Below, piece after piece: positions 46,538 through 55,450 of a stretch of 64,000 nucleotides of DNA (position 1 is the first letter of the stretch; each line of letters opens with the position of its first letter). The stretch is from assembly GCA_903930435.1 (NCBI GenBank), contig CAIYYN010000048.1, forward strand, positions 170,600-234,599, written 5' to 3'. The stretch is from an uncultured Hyphomicrobiales bacterium (GTDB taxonomy: Bacteria; Pseudomonadota; Alphaproteobacteria; Rhizobiales; Ancalomicrobiaceae). The position numbers were made by a program, and so were the translations under genes. Below the pieces are notes generated by a model. It saw only the letters and a program-made list of their open reading frames with translations. It was not told the origin of the DNA and made no database searches.

Positions 46538-47179
46538 TCAGTTTGGTCCGAAGGCCGCCATGAAGGTATCCACAGCAGCGGCGACGCCGTGTTCGATTTC
46601 GTCGCGGTCCAGTTGGTCGCTCATGCCGAACAGAACTCGCTTGTACATGCCACTCTGGCAAAGTTCCAGAAATTGCCACGCCGCCCGCTCGGGATCACGG
46701 ACCCGGAGATTGCCCAGCCTGGCTTGTTCAGAAAGGTAGGCGGCCAGCTTGGTGGCACCATAGAGCGGACCGGCCTCATAGAAGGCGCGACCCAGTTGGG
46801 GAAATTTGCCCGTAACCGCAATGACCGTCCGCACATGGGCGATCGTGTCCGGGCGCGACATCATTTCCAGCAGATTGCAGCCGAAATTCGTCAGAACCTC
46901 GCGCGGAGAGCCCAGATCGAAGGCGAGGGAACACAGACGTTCCGCCTGCTGCTGCCGCTCTTCGCGGATCAACGCCTCAAACAAATGCTCCTTGGACGAG
47001 AAATAAACGTAAAGCGTGCCCTTCGACACGCCAGCTGTTCGGGCGATGTCGTTCATGCTGGTGCCGTCAAAGCCCGACTTCAGAAATTCAGCGCGGGCGC
47101 CATCCATGATCTGGCGACGCTTCGCACCGCCATCCGGCATGGCATCAGTCAGGTCATCGATTGCAGCTGCGGCCTTCAT
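46538..47179 (-). CDS. TetR/AcrR-family repressor of the efflux operon
   Basis: 213 residues from the ATG at 47179 (GAGG 6 nt upstream). Helix-turn-helix FDGTSMNDIARTAGVSKGTLYVYFSSKEHLFEAL (about 35-70) and a helical effector domain with the AefR-like/TetR_C_7-type segment. It is divergent from the HlyD/EmrB genes, with two matching operator-like sites between them, so it probably represses the efflux operon and itself and is relieved by a drug-like ligand. Confidence 0.9.
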   Translation of the reverse strand: MKAAAAIDDLTDAMPDGGAKRRQIMDGARAEFLKSGFDGTSMNDIARTAGVSKGTLYVYFSSKEHLFEALIREERQQQAERLCSLAFDLGSPREVLTNFGCNLLEMMSRPDTIAHVRTVIAVTGKFPQLGRAFYEAGPLYGATKLAAYLSEQARLGNLRVRDPERAAWQFLELCQSGMYKRVLFGMSDQLDRDEIEHGVAAAVDTFMAAFGPN

Positions 47180-47267
47180 GCGTCGCCTCAAGTGCGGAAC
47201 CGGCAGAAACTGGATCGATCGCCTGATCCATTTCCTCCAAGATCCGTAGAAACAGATATAAAAAATT

Positions 47268-47349
47268 GACCGAACGGTTCGGTCTTGCTTGATTTACGTG
47301 CGAAACACCTCTAAGTCAATCGTCATTGACCGAACGGTTCAGTTCGGTC
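47268..47349. promoter_or_regulatory. Two TetR operators between tetR and emrA
   Basis: ATTGACCGAACGGTTC occurs twice, 60 nt apart. The first copy completes a near-perfect dyad GACCGAAC-G-GTTCGGTC (47268-47284). The second runs GACCGAACGGTTCA-GTTCGGTC (47328-47349), with the same arms 6 nt apart. Such paired sites fit repressor control of both divergent genes. Confidence 0.8.
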
Positions 47350-47378
47350 GCTCTAGCATTCAGTATGGGAACGTTCGC

Positions 47379-48713
47379 ATGGCTCAGGATCAGTCAAACA
47401 CTGCAACAGTTGCCGTGATTCACCCGCGTGGATCGGCTGAGGCAACTGCTCAGGCGAACAGTCCGACTGCTCCGCAACCGTCTCCGGCGGCACTACAGCC
47501 AGCGAGCAACGCCCCGACGGCAGCCGCCAGTACGGCCGCCGCCCCCAAGCCGAAAGGCGGCGGTTTGCGTCGGCTGATCCTCTTGATCATCATTGTCGCT
47601 GCCCTCAGTTATGCCGGGAACATGGGCTACCAGTATTTCGTCAGTGGCCGCTTCATCGTGACGACCGATGACGCCTATGTCGGAGCATCCACGGCGATCA
47701 TTTCCGCCAAGGCGACCGGGCATCTTGTTGAAGTCGCTGTCGCCAACAATCAGTCTGTGAAGGCGGGTGATCTCCTCGTTCGGATCGATCCCGGCGATTA
47801 CCAGTTGGCCGTCGATGCCGCAAAGGACAAGATCGTCAGCCAGGATGCAGTGATCGCGCGCGTTGCTCGTCAGGCCGAATCCCAGTTGGCCGTGATTGCC
47901 GGTGCTGAGGCGCAGGTCGGTGCGGCACGTGCAGCCCTGTCAGGTGCCGAGGCGGAGGTACAGCGTGCAGCGCTTGAATTCGACCGATCGCAGAAAATGG
48001 CGGAGACCAACGTCGGTTCGTTGCAGCGGCTCGAACAGGCAACTGCCGATAAGGCGCGCACGGCGTCCTCTCTCCTGACGGCCCGCGCAAACGTCTCTGT
48101 TTCTGAGGCGGCGCTCGCATCGGCCAAGGGCAATCTGGATGTGCTAAAGGCTCAAGAGGTTGAGGCAACCGCCACGCGTCGCGAATTGCAGACCGCTTTG
48201 GCGAAGGCCGAACATGATATGACGTTCACAGAGGTTCGTGCGCCTTTTGACGGGGTTATCGGCAACAAGGCGGTCGAGCTTGGCCAATACGCTCTGCCCG
48301 GTACGCGTCTTTTCGCGCTTGTGAATCCGGCCAAGACCTATGTGGATGCCAATTTCAAGGAAACCCAGCTCGAAGGGATCAAGGTCGGTCAAAAGGTCGA
48401 CATTGCCATGGATTCGCGCGGAGGTGCGGTCATCCAGGGCGTGGTTGAATCTATCGCGCCCGCCACGGGCTCGCAATTCTCACTGCTGCCGCCCGACAAT
48501 GCCACGGGCAATTTCACCAAGGTCGTCCAGCGCGCTGCTGTTCGAATTGCCCTTGCGGTGGAGGATGTGAAGGCGAACCGCCTGATACCTGGTCTTTCGG
48601 TCATTGCATCCGTGCACACACGTGACGAAAGCCTGCCTGCACCGACGATTGTCGGCTTCTTCAAGGATACGTTCGGCATTGACCTCGCGAAGTCGTCGCG
48701 GAGTGGCAAATGA
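47379..48713 (+). CDS. HlyD-family periplasmic adaptor (EmrA-like)
   Basis: 444 residues from the ATG at 47379; an in-frame start at 47289 would cross the operators. A proline/alanine-rich amino-terminal tail (about 20-55) precedes a transmembrane helix (about 63-80). Then come the lipoyl/barrel parts, a coiled-coil hairpin of about 130 residues, and the RAPFDGVIGNKAVELGQYALPG beta barrel, as in EmrA/HlyD. It links the inner-membrane pump to an outer-membrane channel. It overlaps the next gene by ATGA. Confidence 0.9.
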   Translation: MAQDQSNTATVAVIHPRGSAEATAQANSPTAPQPSPAALQPASNAPTAAASTAAAPKPKGGGLRRLILLIIIVAALSYAGNMGYQYFVSGRFIVTTDDAYVGASTAIISAKATGHLVEVAVANNQSVKAGDLLVRIDPGDYQLAVDAAKDKIVSQDAVIARVARQAESQLAVIAGAEAQVGAARAALSGAEAEVQRAALEFDRSQKMAETNVGSLQRLEQATADKARTASSLLTARANVSVSEAALASAKGNLDVLKAQEVEATATRRELQTALAKAEHDMTFTEVRAPFDGVIGNKAVELGQYALPGTRLFALVNPAKTYVDANFKETQLEGIKVGQKVDIAMDSRGGAVIQGVVESIAPATGSQFSLLPPDNATGNFTKVVQRAAVRIALAVEDVKANRLIPGLSVIASVHTRDESLPAPTIVGFFKDTFGIDLAKSSRSGK

Positions 48714-50341
48714 GTTCGACTGGCGGCGCAACCGGAGCCAACCCTTCCAGCGCGCCGGCATCGAAGCCTGCGACGGGCGGACCGGGTGCGCCCGCAGCCG
48801 TGGCTTTCAGCACTAGGAAGCTGATTGCCTTCATCTTCATGGTGTTTGGTATGTTCATGGCGATCCTGGACATCCAGATCGTCTCGGCGTCGCTGTCGGA
48901 AATTCAGGCCGGGTTATCTGCGTCTTCGGATGAGGTGACCTGGGTCCAGACGAGCTATCTGATCGCCGAAGTGATCATGATCCCGCTCTCCGGATTCCTG
49001 AGCCGCGTGTTCTCGACCCGGCTGCTGTTCACACTGTCAGCGGCTGGCTTCACGCTGATGAGCTTTGCCTGTGCGCACGCATCCTCGATCAACGAGATGA
49101 TCTTCTGGCGGGCGCTGCAGGGCTTCATAGGCGGTGGCATGATCCCGACCGTCTTCGCCGCCGCATTCACGATCTTCCCTCCGCGCTTGCAGCCGGTTGT
49201 CGCCCCGATCATCGGACTGGTCGCGACCTTGGCACCAACCGTCGGACCGACCATTGGTGGCTATCTGACAGACCTGTTCTCCTGGCACTGGCTGTTCCTC
49301 GTCAACATCATCCCCGGCATCATCGTCTCGACCGCGTCCTGGTTCCTGATCGATTTCGACAAGCCGGATTACACGCTGCTGAGGCGATTTGATTATGTCG
49401 GTCTCATCGGCATGGCGGTGTTTCTGGGCGCGCTCGAGTACGCTCTGGAAGAGGGACCATCAAAGGACTGGCTGGAAAGCGAGCCTGTCACGCTGGCGCT
49501 GATCATGTCGGCAACGGGTGGCATCTTCTTTTTCTGGCGTGCCTTCACGGCTCACCAGCCGATCGTCGATCTCTCCTGCTTTACCAACCGGAACTTCTGG
49601 ACAGGCTGCCTGCTGTCCTTCGTCATGGGCGTCGGGCTCTACGGCCTGACGTATATCTATCCCGTGTATCTTGCCTCGGTGCGTGGGTATTCGTCCTTGC
49701 AAATCGGCGAGACGATGTTCGTGACCGGCGTCTGCATGTTCGTCTGTGCGCCGATCTCCGGCAAACTGATGACCAAGGTCGATCCACGATTGATGATTGC
49801 CGTCGGTTTCACCGGATTTGCGATTGGGACCTATCAGGCATCGATGATCACGCAGGACTGGGACTTCTGGGAACTTCTGGTTCCGCAGATGTTCCGAGGG
49901 TTCTCTCTGATGCTGTGCATGGTCCCGATCAACAATCTCGCGCTTGGCACGATGCCTCCGCAGAAGATCAAGAATGCCTCCGGTGTCTATAATCTCACGC
50001 GAAATGCGGGCGGCGCCTTTGGACTGGCCCTGATCAACACGGTTCTCGACAAGCGCGCTGACATGCACATTGAGCGGCTGCATGATTCCGTCGCCTGGGG
50101 ACGGACCGTTGCCGACGAGACCCTTGCGCAAATGACGGCGGCCTTCTCGTCGCTGGGTTCAGATGCTCAGTCGGCAGCGATCAAGCAGATGACCCGCATG
50201 GCGCATCGTCAGGCGGAAGTCATGGCGCTTAGCGATGTGTTCCTGGTACTCACGGCGCTCTTCCTGTCGCTCGTCGGATTGACGCTCGTCATGAACAAGC
50301 CAGCACCGCGGCCTTCGGGTGGTGGTGGCGGGGGACATTAA
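48710..50341 (+). CDS. DHA2-family MFS efflux transporter (EmrB-like)
   Basis: 543 residues, 14 predicted membrane helices. Family motifs: LDIQIVSASLSEIQAGL in helix 1, RVFSTRLLFTLSAAGFTL, FWRALQGFIGGGMIPTVFAA and LAPTVGPTIGGYL. It is a proton-driven exporter of drugs or toxic compounds with the HlyD adaptor. A glycine-rich tail (SGGGGGGH) ends the protein. The ATG overlaps the adaptor stop by ATGA. The outer-membrane TolC-like partner is not in the window. Confidence 0.92.
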   Translation: MSSTGGATGANPSSAPASKPATGGPGAPAAVAFSTRKLIAFIFMVFGMFMAILDIQIVSASLSEIQAGLSASSDEVTWVQTSYLIAEVIMIPLSGFLSRVFSTRLLFTLSAAGFTLMSFACAHASSINEMIFWRALQGFIGGGMIPTVFAAAFTIFPPRLQPVVAPIIGLVATLAPTVGPTIGGYLTDLFSWHWLFLVNIIPGIIVSTASWFLIDFDKPDYTLLRRFDYVGLIGMAVFLGALEYALEEGPSKDWLESEPVTLALIMSATGGIFFFWRAFTAHQPIVDLSCFTNRNFWTGCLLSFVMGVGLYGLTYIYPVYLASVRGYSSLQIGETMFVTGVCMFVCAPISGKLMTKVDPRLMIAVGFTGFAIGTYQASMITQDWDFWELLVPQMFRGFSLMLCMVPINNLALGTMPPQKIKNASGVYNLTRNAGGAFGLALINTVLDKRADMHIERLHDSVAWGRTVADETLAQMTAAFSSLGSDAQSAAIKQMTRMAHRQAEVMALSDVFLVLTALFLSLVGLTLVMNKPAPRPSGGGGGGH

Positions 50342-50398
50342 CCCGCCGTATCAAGCGACGCGGTGCATGCGTCGACCTCGCCCGAAAATACAGGCGTC

Positions 50399-51568
50399 TC
50401 AGTTTGCCGTCTGCTTGCGGAACTTGTTCGTGCGCTTGGGATGCCACCATTTGCCCTTGAGCACGACGCCCTCGGAGACAATCTTCTGATTGCCGATCAG
50501 ATGCTCGCCGACGACGTCGACATAGTCGAACTTGCCTTCCTTGACCGTCAGGATCGTCGCATCCCCGAGCGAGCCGACCTTCAGCGAACCGTATTCCATG
50601 CGTTGCAACGTCAGCGCCGCGTTGACGGTGGAGCACTTGATAACGTCATAAAGCGGCATGCCCATGCACAGGAACTTCGACATGGTCGTGACCTGGTCAA
50701 AGGCCGGGCCGTCGATACAGAGCGCATGGACGTCCGAGGAAATCGTGTCTGGCGGGAAGCCGTTCGCGAGCATGGCGCGTGCTGTCTTGAACGCGAACGA
50801 TCCCTTGCCGTGGCCGATATCGAAAAACACACCGCGCTTGCGCGCCGATTGCACTGCCGCCTTGACGGTGCCCTGTGCCGTGACAGGTGCGTTCGGGAAC
50901 GGCCGGAAGGCGTGCGTCAACACGTCGCCGGGACGAAGCATGTCGAGGACTTCCTCGTATGACGGCGGCGGATGGTCGATGTGGCACATGAGCGGCATGC
51001 CGACCTGCTCTGCTGCCTGAAGCGCGGCATTCAACGGGGCGGTGCCCTGCGAGCCCGAGGAATGCCGACCCACCCGCACCTTGATGCCGACGATCAGGTC
51101 ACGGTTCTTGTCGGCAACTTCGGCGCATTCGGTGGGAGCCATCAGGCGGATGTCTTCGCTTTCTCCGACCATCACGGTTTTCGAGAAGCCGTAAATGCCG
51201 GCATGCGACACATGCAGATAGGCGAGAATCCGGGCTTCCGAGCGCTCGATGACATGTTTTCGGAACCCCGGCCAATTGCCCGGTCCGGCGCTACCCGTAT
51301 CAATCGACGTCGTCACGCCCGACAGGCGGCAGAAATCATCGGCGTCGATGCCCAGCGATGTGCCGCCCCAATAGACGTGCGTATGCAGATCGATGAGGCC
51401 TGGTGACAGGATATAGCCTGAGAGGTCCCGGACATCCGTCGACGCGTCCGCCTTGAGGTCCTTGCCAAAGCCTGAGACCCGACCATCCTTGAACCCGACA
51501 TCAACGACGCCATCATGGTTCTGGGATGGATCGATCACGCGCGCGCCGCGCAGGATAAGATCATGCAT
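50399..51568 (-). CDS. Amidohydrolase/deacetylase-family metallohydrolase
   Basis: 389 residues. Amidohydrolase-superfamily barrel: the metal motif HTHVYWGG (63-70), a likely carboxylated Lys in IVGIKVRVGRHSSG, histidines in CHIDHPPPSYEEV and THAFRPF, and a final SDVHALCIDGPAFDQ Asp. The family includes acyl-mandelate/adenine-deaminase-like enzymes of uncertain role. It is the last gene of the dipeptide-type ABC operon and overlaps the ATPase gene by 8 nt, so its substrate is probably brought in by that transporter, perhaps an acylated amino acid or peptide. Confidence 0.85.
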   Translation of the reverse strand: MHDLILRGARVIDPSQNHDGVVDVGFKDGRVSGFGKDLKADASTDVRDLSGYILSPGLIDLHTHVYWGGTSLGIDADDFCRLSGVTTSIDTGSAGPGNWPGFRKHVIERSEARILAYLHVSHAGIYGFSKTVMVGESEDIRLMAPTECAEVADKNRDLIVGIKVRVGRHSSGSQGTAPLNAALQAAEQVGMPLMCHIDHPPPSYEEVLDMLRPGDVLTHAFRPFPNAPVTAQGTVKAAVQSARKRGVFFDIGHGKGSFAFKTARAMLANGFPPDTISSDVHALCIDGPAFDQVTTMSKFLCMGMPLYDVIKCSTVNAALTLQRMEYGSLKVGSLGDATILTVKEGKFDYVDVVGEHLIGNQKIVSEGVVLKGKWWHPKRTNKFRKQTAN

Positions 51569-52562
51569 GGGTCAATCCTTCTGGCAGGGCTGTATCATTT
51601 AAATGGCAAGCGGCGGTATGGCCGGGCTCGAGGATCCGCAGTTCCGGTTCTTCGGTCCGGCAGCGATCAAAGGCATGCGGGCAGCGCGTATTGAACCGGC
51701 AGCCTTTTGGCGGGTTGACCGGACTTGGCAAGTCGCCCTTCAGCAGAATGCGCGACGGCTTCGTTTCCGGGTCCGGGATCGGAACCGCAGATAAAAGCGC
51801 CTGCGTGTAGGGATGCTTGGGCGATGTGAAGATCTGGTCGCGCGTACCCATCTCCACGATCTTGCCCAGATACATGACCGCGACACGATGCGTCATGTGC
51901 TCGACGATGGCGAGATCGTGGCTGATGAACAGGAGCGCCAGACCCAGTTCCTTCTGCAGGTCACCAAGCAGATTGACGATCTGCGCCTTCACCGACACGT
52001 CGAGTGCCGAGACCGCTTCATCACAGATGATCAGGTCTGGTTCGGCAGCCAGTGCGCGCGCAATCCCAATGCGCTGACGTTGTCCGCCCGAGAATTCATG
52101 CGGCCAGCGGTCGATGGCGTCGCGGCGCAGACCGACGCGCTCCATGAGATCACCGAGTTTTTTTGTCATCTCGGACCGCGACTTGCCCAGTCCGAAATTG
52201 GTCATCGGTTCGGCCAGGATGTCACGCACCTTCATGCGTGGATTGAGGCTCGAAAACGGGTCCTGAAACACGACCTGCATCTGGCGACGCAAGGGCCGCA
52301 AGGAACCGGCGGACAGATCATCGATCCGGCGACCGTTGAGAACAACCTGCCCTCCGGTCAGCGGGAACAGGCGCAGCAATGCCTTGCCGACGGTCGATTT
52401 CCCGCAACCGGATTCACCCACCAGCGACAGTGTCTCACCCCTATCGATGGTGAAGGACACACCGTCGACCGCATAGACCTTGGCCTTCACGCCGCCGAAC
52501 AACCCGCCACGGATCGGGAAATGCTTCTTGATATCATTGACTTCGAGGAGTGTCGTGCTCAT
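51561..52562 (-). CDS. Dipeptide-type ABC transporter ATPase (DppF-like)
   Basis: 333 residues. Walker [20 protein letters not shown] (51-69), signature [15 protein letters not shown], Walker [13 protein letters not shown], and the oligopeptide family's carboxy-terminal iron-sulfur-like [14 protein letters not shown] extension. It starts with ATGA overlap on DppD. Pairs with the other ATPase to energise the permeases. Confidence 0.92.
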   Translation of the reverse strand: MSTTLLEVNDIKKHFPIRGGLFGGVKAKVYAVDGVSFTIDRGETLSLVGESGCGKSTVGKALLRLFPLTGGQVVLNGRRIDDLSAGSLRPLRRQMQVVFQDPFSSLNPRMKVRDILAEPMTNFGLGKSRSEMTKKLGDLMERVGLRRDAIDRWPHEFSGGQRQRIGIARALAAEPDLIICDEAVSALDVSVKAQIVNLLGDLQKELGLALLFISHDLAIVEHMTHRVAVMYLGKIVEMGTRDQIFTSPKHPYTQALLSAVPIPDPETKPSRILLKGDLPSPVNPPKGCRFNTRCPHAFDRCRTEEPELRILEPGHTAACHLNDTALPEGLTHA

Positions 52563-53569
52563 GCAACGCTCTCCTGTTCCTGCGAAATGCCACCGGATTT
52601 TGCCGAATAATGGCAGGCCGCGATCTGTTCCGGTGCCTTCAGTTCAAGGCCCGGCGCAACTGATCGACACAGATCCGTTGCCTCGCTGCAGCGACCGGCA
52701 AACACACACCCCTGAATGCGCGATTTCAGGCTCGGCACCATCCCCGGAATCTCGGAAAGCCGTTCGATTGTGCCCGCCCGCGAAGAGCCCAATCGTGGTA
52801 CGGCTCCAAGCAACCCGCGTGTATAGGGATGCAGCGGATTGGCGAACAATTTCCGGACCGGTGCTTCCTCGACCTTGCGGCCCGCATACATGACCACCAC
52901 GCGATCCGCGACCTCGGCCACCACGCCAAGGTCATGCGTAATCAGAAGGATCGCCGCACCGACGCGGTCTTTCAGCGCTTTCATCAGATCGAGGATCTGC
53001 GCCTGAATGGTGACGTCCAGCGCCGTTGTCGGCTCGTCGGCGATCAGGAGTTTTGGAGAACAGGCGAGCGCGATTGCGATCATCACCCGCTGTCGCATGC
53101 CGCCCGACAATTGATGCGGATATTCGGCCACCCGCCGTTTCGGCTCCGGGATGCCAACGAGTGCCAGCATCTCGACGGCTCTTTCGGTGGCCTCGGCCCC
53201 CGTCAATCCCTGATGTAGGCGGAGCGTTTCACCGATCTGGCGACCGATGGTGAGCACCGGATTGAGGCTGGTCATCGGCTCTTGAAAGATCATGCTGATC
53301 TCGTTGCCACGGATCGCACGCATCTCGGCGTCGGAGAGTTCAAGAAGGTTCTTGCCCTGAAACCGGATGGCCCCCGCGATCTTGCCCGGTGGTTCGGGAA
53401 TGAGGCGCAGGATCGACATGGCGGTGACCGACTTGCCGCAGCCGCTTTCCCCGACGACTGCCAGGGTCTCACCGGCATTGATGGAAAAGGTCACGCCGTC
53501 GACGGCCCGGTTGATACCGTCTGGTGTCCGGAAATGGGTTTGCAGCCGATCAATTTCGAGGAGCGCCAT
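52559..53569 (-). CDS. Dipeptide-type ABC transporter ATPase (DppD-like)
   Basis: 336 residues. Walker [18 protein letters not shown] (37-53), signature [15 protein letters not shown], Walker [13 protein letters not shown], and the family's [15 protein letters not shown] tail. It begins 9 nt after the DppC-like permease gene. Confidence 0.92.
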   Translation of the reverse strand: MALLEIDRLQTHFRTPDGINRAVDGVTFSINAGETLAVVGESGCGKSVTAMSILRLIPEPPGKIAGAIRFQGKNLLELSDAEMRAIRGNEISMIFQEPMTSLNPVLTIGRQIGETLRLHQGLTGAEATERAVEMLALVGIPEPKRRVAEYPHQLSGGMRQRVMIAIALACSPKLLIADEPTTALDVTIQAQILDLMKALKDRVGAAILLITHDLGVVAEVADRVVVMYAGRKVEEAPVRKLFANPLHPYTRGLLGAVPRLGSSRAGTIERLSEIPGMVPSLKSRIQGCVFAGRCSEATDLCRSVAPGLELKAPEQIAACHYSAKSGGISQEQESVA

Positions 53570-53578
53570 CGGGTGTCC

Positions 53579-54499
53579 TCACAAACGTTTGGCGAGGCGC
53601 GGATCAAGGAGATCACGCAATCCATCACCGAGCAGGTTGACCGCAAGCACCGTCAGGGACAGGAAAACGGCGGGGAACAGGATGATCAGCGGCTTCACTT
53701 GCCAGAGCGCCCTCCCATCGGCCATGATGTTGCCCCAAGAGGAGACAGACGGCGGGATTCCCGCGCCGATGAAGGAGAGAATGGACTCAGTGATCATCGC
53801 GCTGGCACAGATGTAAGTCGCCTGCACGCTCATGGCCGCGAACGTGTTGGGCAGGATGTGCCGCATGATGAGCATCGGCAGGCGTGTGCCGGACGCGATT
53901 GCCGCTTCGATATAGGGCAGTTCGCGCAACGATAGCACGAGACCGCGCACCAGTCGGGCGACCTGCGGGATCTGCGCGAGCGTGATGGCGATGATCACAT
54001 TCTGTACGCTGCCGCGCGTCAGGGCCATCAGGGCAATGGCGAGGAGGATCGGCGGGATCGACAACATGCCGTCGATGGCGCGCATGATGATCCCATCGGC
54101 CCAGCGCACCATGCCGGACACCAGACCAATCAGCAGTCCCGCCACCGACGACAGGAACGCGACACCGAACCCGACCACGAGCGAGACGCGCGCGCCATAG
54201 ATACAGCGCGAATAGATGTCGCGACCCAGAGCGTCCGTGCCGAACCAGTTCACAGCCGACGGCAGGCGCGTACGCTTGGAGGGCGCAATGGCTGTTGGAT
54301 CATAAGTGCCGAGATAGGGTGCGGCAATTGCCAGGATCAACATGATCAATAGAACGCCGCCACCAATGGCAATGGCCGGGTTTCGTTGGCAGAACCCGAA
54401 GAACCCGCGCAGCGGCTTTCGGGCCTTCAGGATGTCCGGCATCTCTTCGGCGACGCAGAGCCCGGGCGGCAACTCGAACGGATGGCTTGCGGGCATCAA
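53579..54499 (-). CDS. Dipeptide-type ABC transporter permease (DppC-like)
   Basis: 306 residues with about six helices and the OppC amino-terminal cytoplasmic domain. The permease motif is near RGLVLSLRELPYIEAAIASGTRLPMLIMRHILPN. It overlaps dppB by ATGA. Confidence 0.9.
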   Translation of the reverse strand: MMPASHPFELPPGLCVAEEMPDILKARKPLRGFFGFCQRNPAIAIGGGVLLIMLILAIAAPYLGTYDPTAIAPSKRTRLPSAVNWFGTDALGRDIYSRCIYGARVSLVVGFGVAFLSSVAGLLIGLVSGMVRWADGIIMRAIDGMLSIPPILLAIALMALTRGSVQNVIIAITLAQIPQVARLVRGLVLSLRELPYIEAAIASGTRLPMLIMRHILPNTFAAMSVQATYICASAMITESILSFIGAGIPPSVSSWGNIMADGRALWQVKPLIILFPAVFLSLTVLAVNLLGDGLRDLLDPRLAKRL

Positions 54500-55437
54500 T
54501 AGCGGATCCTCGGATCAAGCAGGGTGTAAATGACGTCGACGGCGAGGTTGATGATCACATAAGTAAAGCTGAACAACAGCACGACGCCCTGGATGATGGG
54601 ATAGTCGCGGCGCAGGATCGCATCGACGGTCAGCCGTCCGATGCCGGGGATCGCAAACACGGTCTCGGTCACGACCGCGCCACCGATCAGCAGGGCGATC
54701 CCGAGGCCGATCACGGTGACAATCGGGATTGCGGCATTCTTCAGTGCATGGACGAACAGAATGCTCTGCTGCCCCACCCCCTTCGATCGCGCCGTCCGAA
54801 TGTAATCCTGCTGAAGCACATCGAGCATCGAGGCACGTGTGATGCGCGCAATCAAGGCCACATAGACAAAGCCCAGCGTGATCGCAGGCAGAATCAGGTT
54901 CTGGAACCAGGGCCAGACGCCATGCGACAACGGCGTATAGCCCTGCACCGGCAACCAGCCGAACTGGAGGCCGAAGACATAGGCGAGCAGATAGCCGACG
55001 ACGAACACCGGCACCGAAAACCCGATGACGGCAAAGGTCATGATCACGCGATCGATCAGGGAATTGGCCTTCCAGGCCGCCAACACGCCCATCGGCACGG
55101 CAAACAGGATCGCGAAGATCAATGTAACCAACATAAGTGAAAGTGTTGGCTCGATCCGCTGTGCGATCATGCTCGTGACGGGCAGATTGGTGAAGATGGA
55201 GGTGCCGAGATCACCCTGCACAAGATGATAGAGCCAATCGACAAAGCGGACGATGAAGGGTCGGTCTAACCCGAGGCCAGCCCTGATCCGTTCGATATCT
55301 TCGAGACTTGCCTGATCGCCCGCGATCACCGCAGCCGGGTCGCCGGGCGCGATGTAAAGCAGGCTGAACACAAAGAGGGCGACGAACCCCATGACGGGGA
55401 TCGTCGTAAAGATGCGCCTGATCAGGAATGCGAACAT
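54496..55437 (-). CDS. Dipeptide-type ABC transporter permease (DppB-like)
   Basis: 313 residues from the ATG at 55437; ten more residues are open to 55467 but would overlap the binding-protein gene. The start MFAFLIRRIFTTIPVMGFVALFVF is a typical first helix, then six helices and the EAA-like loop RITRASMLDVLQQDYIRTARSKG. Second gene of the operon. Confidence 0.9.
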   Translation of the reverse strand: MFAFLIRRIFTTIPVMGFVALFVFSLLYIAPGDPAAVIAGDQASLEDIERIRAGLGLDRPFIVRFVDWLYHLVQGDLGTSIFTNLPVTSMIAQRIEPTLSLMLVTLIFAILFAVPMGVLAAWKANSLIDRVIMTFAVIGFSVPVFVVGYLLAYVFGLQFGWLPVQGYTPLSHGVWPWFQNLILPAITLGFVYVALIARITRASMLDVLQQDYIRTARSKGVGQQSILFVHALKNAAIPIVTVIGLGIALLIGGAVVTETVFAIPGIGRLTVDAILRRDYPIIQGVVLLFSFTYVIINLAVDVIYTLLDPRIRY

Positions 55438-55450
55438 AGGGATGCCACCG

